The position numbers and the translations under genes were made by a program. The notes beneath the pieces were generated by a model that saw nothing but the letters and a program-made list of their open reading frames with translations, was not told the DNA's origin and made no database searches. From positions 79,651,533 through 79,715,532 of the forward strand of contig OX393549.1 in the NCBI GenBank assembly GCA_947650365.1: 64,000 bases of DNA, in the 5' to 3' direction. The DNA is from Chamaelirium japonicum. Lineage: Eukaryota; Streptophyta; Magnoliopsida; Liliales; Melanthiaceae. How positions within the stretch are numbered: the first letter of the stretch is position 1; the number at the start of each line of letters is the position of its first letter. Shown here in pieces: positions 26,901-39,113 of the stretch.

Positions 26901-29556
26901 CGACGCGATCAACGTCTCGGCACTCTACAAGACCAAGGCCCTGCCCTTGGCACTCGAAGACAAAGTCTGAGGCAGGCATCGGGTGTCGCCGCCTCGGCAT
27001 GCACCAAATCCAAGGAGACAACCTTTGCATTCAAAGACAAAATCCGAGGCAACCAACACCTCGACACTCTATAAGCCCAAGGCCCTACCCTTGGCACTCA
27101 AAGGCAAAGTCCGAGGTGACCAACGCCTTGACACTCTACAAGCCCAAGGCCCTGCCCTTGGCAATCGAAGACAAAGTTCGAGACAGGCGTCGCCACCTCG
27201 GCATGCACCAAGTCCAAGGAGACAGCCTTGGTACTCGAATACAAAGTTCGAGGCAACCAACGCTTCGACACTCTACAAGCCCAAGGCTCTACCCTTGGTA
27301 CTCAAAGACAGTCCGAGGTGACCAACACCTCGGTACTCTACAAGCCCAAGGCCCTACCCTTGACACTCGAGGACAAAGTCCGACGCCACCAACGCCTCGG
27401 CACTCTACAATCCCAAGGCCCTACCCTTGACACTTGAAGACAAAGTCCGACGCCACCAACGCCTCGGCACTCTATAAGCCCAAGGCCCTGCCCTTGGCAC
27501 TCAAAGACAAAGTCCAAGGCAGGCGTCACCACATGGGCATGCACCAAATCCAAGGAGACAACCTTGCCACTCGAAGACAAAGTCCGAGACAAACATCACT
27601 GTCTCGACATACATCAAGTCCAAAGAGATAGCCTTGGCACTTAAAGACAAAGTCCGCGGCAGCCATTGCTGTCTCGTCATGCAGCAAGTCCAAAGATCCA
27701 TCCTTGACACTTAAAGATAAAATTTAAGATGCTACCGTTGACGTCTTGGCACTCGAGCAAAAGTCCAAGCTTATTGTCTTGGCATACAACGACAAAGTCC
27801 GAGACCGACGTGTCGGCATTCAATCAAGAGTCCAAGCTTAGTTTTGTCACTCGGGTCCAAATATCGGATTGTCACCGATCATCACCCTCTTTTGACGACT
27901 GATGGTTCCAAACTGATCAGGGGGTGGTCGATCCAACTCTATCAACACGCGTTACCCTCTCCGCCGTGTATGACATTCAAAGTAACAGACAATTGATAAG
28001 CAATTGGTCGACCAACAGCAACCGAACTTCCAGCGACGACCAATCGCTCAAAGTTCAACATTTTGTGAGAGATGCCGCAAGAATAGTTAATCCCCTGGAT
28101 CGTCATCGGCTAGTAGCGACCGATCGATCGATCATTAGCTGGAGTTCGCACATGTCCACCCACGCAGTTGACGCCTGATGAATACTGTCAGACTTCGATA
28201 TTCACCAATTAAAGGCGACTATGCAAATCTGCCAGATTACACTCAAGACTGATCAGAGAATCGCACTTGCAGACAAGGGACATGGTTGTACATGGAACCT
28301 CTCCAACTAGATAGAGATCAAGATACCACTACTTATCAATCAATCTGATGCAAGTGGCATCTGCACACAAAGATCATTCAAAGGTGAAGAGCTATCCTCC
28401 ATTGGGTTGGTTGAATAGCATCTCACCCAAACACATTGAGTTGGCTGTACAAACTTCACAAGAAAAAAAATCCTTCCTCTCATCTGGGGGTGGGCCCACG
28501 GTAACCGCCACATCATCACGGGGGCCCGACTGCAGTCCCTAGTGAACACAGTAATTAGGTGCAGTTGGATGTCGAACAATGACGGGTGAATTATCGTCAG
28601 TTGATGCGTCTTAAAGACGCGAGCCGAAAAAACTGGTCGGATCGCTCTTTAAATTCACCTTCTTATTAAGATGAGAATCGAAAAAGCCACACTTCAAGGT
28701 GTACGATGTTTCACATCCACTTTGACTAGTTTTTCAACACCGACGCAATGGCACCTCATTCGCATCGATCTGACGCACGTATGAAAAGTTACCGTTGTTG
28801 GAAACTTTCGAGATCTCTCTCCAAAGACCAGCATTGGAGGAGTTACACAGCGACGACGGTCATCCTCATGCCCTCAACCTAGTTTGCTACGCCCTCAACT
28901 CATAGCAAGCCGAACACCGTGCGTGCGAGAAGAACTCACGCTTCTCCCCGCACACACGGGTTCCTGGCAAAAGTGGGTCAGAACGGGGACAAGGGGTCGG
29001 ATGAACGAAAACCCCCCCCGCGTGCTCCTCTCTTCGCGCAGCAGACCCCTTCTCGCATCCGTTGGCACCAACCGGGGGAGGGTTGGACAAACCATACTCC
29101 CCCCTCCCATCGCGACTTCGAAGTCGTGAGGGGGACCGCCCTTCGTATCTATATAACAAGGGACGGCGGTCTACATGCTGACTAGACAAAACGGAACAAA
29201 AAGCTGACTAGACTCTCTTCCCACAATCTCTCTCTCTCGATCTCCTCTCTCTCTCTCTCTCTTCCCCTATCTCAAAAGAGAGAAAGAGAGATATGGAAAG
29301 AGAAAGAGAATCAGAGGGGTCTCGGGTAAGGGCTGATGCGATCGCCACCTTTTTAGGGGATCGGAGGGGAGAGAGGATTTCGGGACGGTTGTGATCGGAT
29401 TAAAGAAGAGAGAGAGACATTAGGTGTTGAGATTGAGATGTAGAAAGATTTAGAGAGAGAAAGAGAGAAATGGAAATAGAGAGAATCAAGGAAGAGAGAG
29501 ACATTTAGAGAGATTTAGAGGGAGAAAGAGAGATACGGAAAGATAGAGAGAATCAA

Positions 29557-29603
<47 letters not shown>

Positions 29604-32600
29604 ACCATGCATGGTTGCTCATGAGAGAGAGAAGTTCGTGATTGGAGGGGGATTTTGCATGTGAAGGGGCGGCTGTGATTGGCTTGGGTATGGAAAGAAC
29701 GGCTGTGATTGGCTTGGGTAAGAAAAGAAAGAGAGAGGGTGATGCCGGCTGCATGCATAGATTATAGAGGGACGACTGCGATTAGGTTTGATTAAATGAG
29801 GTGTTAAGAGAGTTTAATGGAGCGATTAAAGAGGGGATAAATGAGTTTTTAATAAAGAGAAAATGGGATTTAAGAGTGGGCTGCCATCAAGGTTTCGGGT
29901 ATATGGAAAGAGAGAGAATCAAGGAAGAGAGAGATTTAGAGGGAGAAAGAGAGATACGAACGATAGAGAGAATCAAGAAAGAGAGAGAGAATAACCGTGC
30001 ATGGTTGCTCATGAGAGAGAGAAGTTTATGATTGGAGGGGGATTCTGCATGTGAAGGAACGGCTGTGATTGGCTTGGGTAAGGAAAGAACGGCTGTGATT
30101 GGCTTGGGTAAGGAAAGAAAGAGAGAGGGTGATGCCGGCTGCATGCATAAATGATAGAGGGATGGCTGCGATTAGGTTTGATTAAATGAGCTGTTAATAG
30201 AGTTTAATGGAGGGATTAAAGAGGGGATAAATGAGTTTTTAATGAAGAGAAAATGGGATTTAAGAGAGGGCTGTCATCAAGGTTTCCGGTAATGGGATCA
30301 TGCTTGGTTTTGCATTGGTTTTTGCAATGGATGGCTATGATGTGTGCCCAACAGATGGCTGTGATGTGTGCGGGGGATTCTGCATGTGGAGGGACGGCTG
30401 ATTGGTTTGGGTAAGGAGAGAAAGAGAGAGGGTGATGGTCGATTGGATGCATGCATGCATAGCATGTTTGATTAAATGAGGTGTTAAGAGAGTTTAATGG
30501 AGGGATTAAAGAGGGGATAAATGAGCTTTTAATGAAGAGAAAATGAGATTTAAAAAGGGCTGCCATCATGTTTCGGGTAATGGGATAATGCATGAGTTTT
30601 GGTAACGGATGGTTGTGATGTGTACCCAACGGATGACTGTGATGTGTGCGATCAGGTTGAGATGAGGTTTAGAGAGAGAGAGGGGGCTGCATATGGAAAG
30701 TGAATTAAGAGAGATAAATTTGAGAGACAAAGAGAGAAGTTCGTGGGAGATAGAGAGAATCCGGTAGGTTTGCGATAGGGCTTGGGCCTATTGGGATCGG
30801 GTTCGAGAGAGTACGTGTTATGTTTCAGAGAGAGGGATCTGATGAGAGAGAGGACGAAGGATCTGCTGAGAGAGTATGTGTTGTGTTTGAGAGAGAGGGA
30901 TCTGATGAGAGAGAGGACGAGGGACGGTTGTGATTGTGCATGGATGGGCTCCGGTAGGGTGATGAAGATGATAGCAATTGTGCTGACACAACTAACCCGT
31001 TTTGTAAACGGGTCGGGTCATAAACAGGTCGACATGACTAATCCGTTTAGTAAATGGGTCGGGTCTGTGTTTTGTCTCCGACCCTTGACCCATTTAAGAA
31101 CCGTGAATACCCATTTAAAAATCAATGGATCGGATCGGGTCGGGTCTACCCAGCATCTGATCACAGTGTATGATGGGTTCAACGGACGACTGTGATCAAG
31201 ACAACCATGATGGCGAGTTGCAACGAAATATAAAATTACAAAAAATAAAAAATAAATATTTAAACGGGTCTTACCGGATCTACCCGTTTATAAACGGGTC
31301 GGGTACGGGGTCAGAATCTAGGCACGATTAGTTAAACGGGTCGGGTCGGGTCTATGCACGATTCTATCTTGGCCGACCATTAAATGATGGATTTAATGGT
31401 CATCCATTGAACCATTCCATAAAACGGGTTTTTTGATCATACCCCTACTTAATTTGGGTAACTAATTAAACCATTCTATCTTGGCTGCCTATTAAAGTTT
31501 TTTCAGAGTTCAAATTGTAATTTTAAATATTTTTTTATTGTTCAAATGAAGGTTTTCAAATACAATTTTTGATAAATGAGGAGGTTCTCGCTTTGACTGG
31601 TGGTTTTGTTGGGGTTGTCGATCCATCGGGGCGGGGTCGTAGGAGCTGGGTGTTATCGCCGAAGGCGGCGGTTTAGGTGGTAGCGAATGGCCCAACAGTG
31701 CCCACTATTGGTGGTGTCGGGGTCGACGGTCCATCGGGGCGGGGCCGCTGTAGGCCGGTGTTGCTGCCGAAAGTGTTTTGTTGCCGAATGCGATCAGGTG
31801 TAGTGCCGCCAAATACGACGGTGTGGGTTGGGGGTGGTGATGTATGGGGGGTGTCTTACCGCTGATTGCGGCCCACTGCAATGTCGACATGTGTATTGCC
31901 ACCGAAGGCGGTCCGACTATTTTTTGCCGCCGAAGGCGGCCCGCTACAGTGCCGACAGGCATGGGCATGCACTAGTGAACAAACAAGGCACAACGGCAAA
32001 GGGGCCTTGGCCACTACTTGATTGCTGCACCGATTAGGTCGAGTAGAAGACACCCGATCACATCCACTCGTGTGTGGCACTCAGCCCTGACCATTGGATC
32101 ACACTAAAGGCCCCTTGATTGGTTGCAACGATGAGCGCTCAGAACAGAAGCCCCGAATGGCGGCTCGCGAGCCCGATCGAACGTTGTCATCTACCCCGGC
32201 AGCCCTCGACTCAATCCTGGTCAGCATCCTCCCCTCCGGCGTCAGCCTGGCAGCATCTCCAACCAACTGATCGGCTCCTCTCCTCCCGAACGGCTAAACC
32301 TATCTCCGATCCTGGTGGCGACATCAGCAAGCCAACCGGTGGCAGTAGCGGCAGGGCCATCCGATCGGCCAGATCAGCTTCAAAGAGCGGCACCCACACG
32401 GGTGGGTGGGTCTCGCGCTCTCTCTCTTGGATCCGGTGACGGCGGCACGGGGAGGAGCCCGATCTCCTCCCCCCTCAGCCTCAGCGCCAATTGACCGGGG
32501 GGAGGCCGAACCCTTCTCTTCTTTGCTGCTGGTCAAACGGAGAAGGGGGCTATCCCTTCACACGACGGCGGCCGCAGACGAGGAAGGGGGGAGGGAATCT

Positions 32601-35426
32601 GACCCTCCCCCGGCGTGCTCTCGACGGCAACCTTCGATGACAGGAGATGGGGGTCGGGGTCAAGCGGTCAGATCCTCCCCTCAGCGTGCGCTCTCACCCG
32701 CCGTCTCTTCCATTGCGACAACCAGAAAAACTAAGTTCGGAATGCACATCCCGAAGCCTAGCACACCGGACCCCGATAGAATTCAACCGGAAAAACTAAG
32801 TCTGGAATGCGCATCCTGAAGCTTGGCACACCGAAGCCCGGTAGGATTCATATGAAAAAACCAAGTATGGAACACGTATCCTGAAGCCCGACACACCGAA
32901 GCCCGGTAGGATTCAGTCGAAAAAACTAAGTCTGGAACGCGTATCCCGAAGTTCAATAGGATTCAGTCGGAAAAACTAAGTCGGGAATGTGCATCCCGAA
33001 GCCTGGCACACTGAATCCCAGTAGAATTCAGTCGAAAAAACTAAGTCTGGAATGCACATCCTGAAGCCCAGCACACCGACACTCGGTAGGATTCAGCCAG
33101 AAAAACTAAGTCTGTAACGCGCATGCCGAAGCCCGGTAGATTCAACCGGAAAAACAAAGTCTGAAACGCACATCCCGAAGCCCGGCACACCGAAATCCGT
33201 TAGGATTCAGCCGGAAAAACTATGTCTGGAACGCACATCTCGAAGCCCGGTAGGATTCAGCCCGAAAAACTAAGTCTGGAGCGCACATCCCGAAGCCCGG
33301 TAGGATTCAGCCGAAAAAACTAAGTCTGGAACACGTATCCCGAAGTCCATCACACCAAAGCCTGGTAGGATTCAGCCGGAAAAACTAAGTCTGGAACGCA
33401 CATCCCAAAATCCGGCACACTGAAGCCCGATAGGATTCAGCCGGAAAACTAAGTCTGGAACGCGTATCCCGAAGCCCAGCACACCGAAGCCCGATATGAT
33501 ATAGCCGAAAAAACTAAGTCTGGAACACGTATCTCGAAACCAGGCACACCGAAGCCCGGTAGGATTCAGCTAGAAAAACTAAGTCTGAAACGCATATCCG
33601 GAAGCCCGGCACACCGAAGTCCAATAGGATTCAGCCGGAAAAACTATGTCTGGAACGCGCATCCCGAAGCCCGGCACATCGAAGCCTAGTAGGATTCAGC
33701 CGGAAAAACTATGTCTGGAACGCGTATCCCGAAACCTAGCACAACGAAGCCCGGTAGGATTCTACTGGAAAAACTAAGTTTGAAACACGCATCCTGAAGC
33801 CCAGCACACCAGAGCCCAATAGAATTCAGCTGGAAAAACTAAGTCCGGGAAGTCTACCACTTCAACCCGCGACTAAACTAGCAGCTCTGGTAGCTCAAGC
33901 CTACCGACCCCGCAGCACAGAGGACTGTCCGAGCTCGAGCCACATGGTGCAACATGAACTTATTTGCACCCGGAGATCCCAGCCGACCCATAGAACCCTG
34001 GCCCAACTGGAAGGGGGTAACTATGGGTACAAAAATTATACCGGGCCAGACCCATATGGGCTCGCGCTACGATCCAAATAGGCAAGCCCAGGCCTAGGAT
34101 CAATGCCAACTCAACACTACCACATCATCACAGGCATGTGGCATAACTACCCCTCATAGGACTTCAAATTTTCATTTTGTGCCACTCCTTTCTAAATTCA
34201 ACCGATCTAAACTTAACCCTATAACCTAAGATCGACAGCCATGGGATGAACCCTAGATTTAGAAATCCTAAACCTAACCCTAAAACCTAAACCTAACCCT
34301 AAAACCTAAGATCTATGGGCTATGGGAAGAACCCTAGACCTAGGAAATCTAAATTGAACCCTAAACTAAATCCTAACCCTTGTCTCCACTGCTCGTCGCC
34401 GTTAGGACAGCGATGCCGAGCAGATGCGACTCGAGGTGCTGATCATGCCCGCCTCCACCATCGTTGTCGCCATCGCACCCACCCATTCTCAAGAGAAACA
34501 CTGGAGAGGGTAAGCTTGGGCAATTTCAGATTTGGTGAGGTTATTATCAGGTTTCAATAGCCCTATCTCTAATCTGTTGTCGAGGGACCTTAGGAGAAAG
34601 GCAAATATTGTCTTTCCTTTCCACATCTCGAGTCTTTGGTCAGGGACCATAGACACATAACCCCAATATTTTCTAATATTCTCTCCAAAATGCTCTCTAT
34701 CTAAAACAGTCTCTCCCTACAATACTCTCCAGGATCTCTCTCTACAAGATGTTCTCTTTTTTAGAATATTCTCTATCTAGAATATTTTCACTACAATATG
34801 TTCTTTAGGAACACCATTCCGAAAGAACACGGAACCAAAACAAACAATGCCCAACAGAATCCCAGATCAAAACTGTTCTCCTGGAAAATCGGAAAGGGAT
34901 ACCTATCATCCTCACCCTCCTCCCTCTCCACCATCTAGAGGGCAAGGTCCTCCTCACGATAGCAACTCCTTGTCGAGCCTTCTCATCTACTCGGCTTCAC
35001 TTATTCGAAAACCCGAGCTCAAACTGATGAGTGGAACCAGTTCTTACTTTCTAACCCTTCACAAAAACAATAAAAAGAAAGAAAACACTGAAAAATAGAA
35101 TTGATAGAACAATCCCAACAATCTGTAATTGAAAATTCAAAGGTAAGGTCTGAAGCTTTTATAATTCTACATCGACAAGTTGGCCTCTGATATAACTTCA
35201 GCATGAGAACCCCTTCCAACAAAGCTGCAGCTCCTCAGATTCCAGAACGCTGCAGATCTAGATATCAGGTGAAGCTGGTTTTTGCACATAAAAGACTTCA
35301 ACCAGGTAGAATCTTTGTCGACTCTTTCATCTCACATCCCCAATCTCAACCTACAAAGATCCCGGAATATGCAATGTCAGCAAAATTGAAAAGTATCACA
35401 GAACTCAGAAACACTGCAACTATAAT

Positions 35427-35467
<41 letters not shown>

Positions 35468-38400
35468 CCTGGACCAAATGTTATCCCTTTTGAGACAATT
35501 TGCAGTGATTTTTCCTGGACCAAATGTTCATCCAGATATCGGCGTGAACACTCGGATATTCCTTCCATCACCTCCAAAAGGATTGCTTCAATCGGTCCCC
35601 TCCCTTACCACCTACCCAAAAGCAAACGGGATGTGTAGAGGTTGGTCACTCTGCATCTGCTAGCAGAAACACTCTCATCAGCTTCGCGAGTAGAAAGCAT
35701 CCAGTTAGCCTTTCTAGCCCCCCCAGTGGCACCCCTTCTTTGCTTTACCCCTTCAACTCGGTATTAAATTTTTTAAATATTTTTTTTCTAATGTTTTATT
35801 ATAAAAAGGCCGATACCGAGTCGTAACAGCCGGTACAACTTGGTCCGGGGCCAACCCGTACCGGTACCCGTATTTTAAACCATAGTTACCAAATCGGACG
35901 TTTTTTTGAAAAAAACACGTATAAAACGCGTATCGATCCGAAGACGTAGTAAACAGGAAAAAAACTCGTTTTTTTGAAAAAAACTTATGTACGCGTTTTA
36001 TACGCGTTTAAAACGGAAAAAACGGGTATAAAACACGTATAAAACACATCGGGTTTGGTCCGGATTTAAATTGGGTTCGGGTTTTATTTTATTCGTGCTT
36101 AATAAACGCATATGCTATATGTTTTGAACTTTTGCTTACTTAATGTTGGAAAATGACATATATACATACTTGGTATAATTTTTAAGATTTTTTTTGTTTT
36201 TTTCGATGTTTTCACGTTTTTTTCCTGTTTTTCCCGTTTTCATCGTATCTTTCCGATTTTTTCCTTCGCCGTTTTTTTCCCGTTTTCCGACTTGGCAACT
36301 ATGTTTTAAACTATGGTCCAGAGTATAATGGTTAAAGGAAGGAGACCTTTATACATAATATTTTCATAGGATTGTGAATGCTAGACGTATAAAGAAAAAG
36401 ATCCACCCCTAGTTGATGATGCTTCCTTCATATTTGATTCAGAGAAAATTCAACAGGCTTTTGAAACACATTTCAAGTCATGATTTGGTAGTTTCATCTT
36501 AACCATTTTTAACCTCCTGTAGTCCTGTGCAATGGCAGTGCACAGATATTGAGGATTGACGTAAAGAATTGCATGGATCGAGCTCTATAAGAGGGGATGA
36601 CAAAGCTGTCGAATCAGATAGAGTTTATAATTGGGAGATTCAGTCTTGGTCTCCAACTTCAGGTAGACAATCTCAGACGACTGAACAGAAGCCTGGAGCG
36701 TGGCAAGACGACCATCAAATCCTTTGTTCACCACAAATCCAAACCATCAAAATCATTGGAAGCAAATCCCAAGGAAGGAATGTTTGTCACGGTTTCACCA
36801 TAAATCACCCCAAGAGGGAATCTCCAGTCGTCGATTGAAGTTTGCATCCTCTCTTCAACAAAGATCCCGATATGCCCTTGGAGGAGTCTTTCAAGACCTC
36901 AAGGAGGCCAAAAAAAGTTTCAAAGATGGGCCTGAAGCAGATTCCATGGAGGAGCCCGTGATCATAATCATGAATTTATACTAGCCATTAGAGGATGTCC
37001 CATGTGGCCATGCCATGAAGATTTCCTAGAGTTCTAATTCAATCATCATGGAAAAGTTGGAAATTGAATATAAGGAAATGCTCATGAGAAAGAACAAGGA
37101 GCCCATAATTAAAGTCATGGATTGATACTCACAATCAAAGAACGTCATGCCTCAATTATTTCTTGGAGCATGAGTCATCAACCACAGACCTATTATCTAC
37201 AATCTCTTTACAAAACAAGAATTATAAACCAAGGAAGAGGCCATTATTGTTAGTCCAAAAAGATCAAAGAGCCTAGTATGCAGACTCATGTGACCCATGA
37301 ATACATCCCTGAGAAGTTGAAAATCAGAACTCTATATTTGTTTTGGAATCCATTCGATCATCAGACGGAAAATCCCCAAAAAGTTATCCTGAAGCAACTA
37401 TTTGACAAACTCAAGGGCAGAAGTGTGGAGATCGTGAATCACTATCCTACACAAGCAAGAGCAGATTTCGAGTGACCCTTTAACATTAGTGTGCACCATC
37501 AATTGATCCTTAATTGTAAGCTTCATCCAAATCTTTTAATATTTGAAGTCTTTTATTATTTTTGTAGATTATCAGCACTTTTTAATATTTAAGGATTTTT
37601 TAACGGAAATTTTCAAGGAATACAGACTTATTTTGATTTGCTTAAAATGGATGGGCTCCTTGATCTTTGGGGAGGGTTAGTTGTCGAAATCGACCTTTAT
37701 TTGGTAGGATAATCTTATTAAGGGTATAAATAAGGAAAACGAAGAGAGAACTGACTCTCCCTCCTACAAGAAAGAGTACTCTTTCTCCTCACTGGTGAGA
37801 GGAGTTTTGACTCCTCTCCGACAGGAAGAGGCACCCCCTCTACAGTGTTATATTAAGTTTAAAAAAAAGGGTTGAATGGGGAGCTTTATTACTAAACAAA
37901 ATCAAACGCACGTGCCTTTTATCTCTCTCACATATCTTAGCATAAAGAGCGTACCACCCGTGTTATAATTTGTGAGCACAAAACATTGTCGGTCCTATCG
38001 AGTTGCTAAATAAACAGTAATACAAAAAAAAATGCTCCCTTTAATAACATGGAATTCTTTATTATTTTTATTACTAGTAAAATGAAATGTAAGAGGTCTT
38101 TCTTAACCAGCATTCACAACCAACAAGAAATACTAATAGTTTTCGATATATTTATTTGTCATGGTCATGAATTTTCTGTAAATATATTTCTTGGAGTAAG
38201 GTTCATGCTCATCATCTTGATGCTTCTATTTGGATTTCTCGATTGAACACATTAGTACCTCGACCAATACTGGGAAGACTAACATTAGTTCCACTATCAG
38301 CATGAATTCAGTCATTGATCGATACAACAAGACGAAAGAAGAGAACCAGATTGTGATGAATACGACATCAGAGGTTAAGGTATTTATTACTTGAGACTTT

Positions 38401-38489
38401 TGTTACATATTTTTAAGATTACAGTTTGCAGGACACCGCATGCTTTTCAGCCTACATGAATGACCACTCAAAGTTATCTACAAATTATG

Positions 38490-38536
<47 letters not shown>

Positions 38537-38648
38537 GATGCTTAAATGCGGTCTACGGTCCGCAGCCGTCTGATGCACCCGCCGCGTGCATCAGATGCAC
38601 GGTGTGGTGCATCGGACGGCTGCGGACGCGGATCGCATTTAAGCATTC

Positions 38649-38709
<61 letters not shown>

Positions 38710-39071
38710 ATAGCGATCCAGTGAGATATGAGATATATGAGATAACTTTGAGAAACCTATCTAGAGGTTTTAGAATTTGAAGAAAATTGGTGGGTATGCT
38801 CTTTATGGCAAGTTGATCATCCTCACAAAAAATATCAAATTCTAAAACCTCCAAGGGCATCAAATGTCAGAAGATTTATCGACCGTCCAATAAAACCAAT
38901 AATTTGAATTGTGTATTTAATGCCTCTAGAGGTTTTAGAATTTGATGATTTTTTGTGAGGATGATCAACTTGCTATAGAGAGCATGCTCACAAATTTTCA
39001 TCAAATTCTAAAACCTCTGGATAGGTTTCTCAAAGTTATCTCATAGAAGAGTTATCTCACTGGATCGTTAT

Positions 39072-39113
<42 letters not shown>

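Larger units (their letters stand above)
29148..31975 (+). mobile_element. Helitron, family A, copy 2 (2.8 kb)
   Basis: It starts TCTATATAACAAGGGACGG after an A, with CTGACTAGACAAAACGG near the 5' end, and ends GTGCCGACAGGCATGGGCAT, GCACTAG, followed by T. The ends match copies at 14379 and 47696. No Rep or helicase domain is visible. The body is GA-rich with a threefold internal duplication and contains a diverged GGGTCGG-type hAT-like insert (about 30985-31440). Confidence 0.82.
24697..34140 (+). mobile_element. Large LTR element without recognised coding domains (LARD-like), gypsy-type primer site
   Basis: The 5' LTR runs from TGTTGTGGGTACAAAA (24697) to about 25226, followed by TTTGGCGTTGTCTTGGGA (25227-25244), similar to the TTTGGCGCCGTCTGTGGGA sites of plant Ty3/gypsy elements. 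A homologous repeat starts after a purine tract (GGAAGGGGG) at 34018 and matches the first 120 bp or so of the LTR before diverging, so the 3' LTR is broken. The interior carries three tandem arrays and a Helitron; no gag, protease, RT or integrase is recognised. It fits a large retrotransposon derivative in MADS intron 1. Confidence 0.6.

Noticed and set aside
26484-27631. Repeated-peptide frames on both strands, as if a repeat protein
   Set aside because: The frames follow the 69-bp DNA array (a multiple of three), are open on both strands and are broken irregularly.
25480-33860. CRISPR-like arrays
   Set aside because: Three tandem arrays are head-to-tail repeats with no unique spacers, in a plant genome inside an LTR element.
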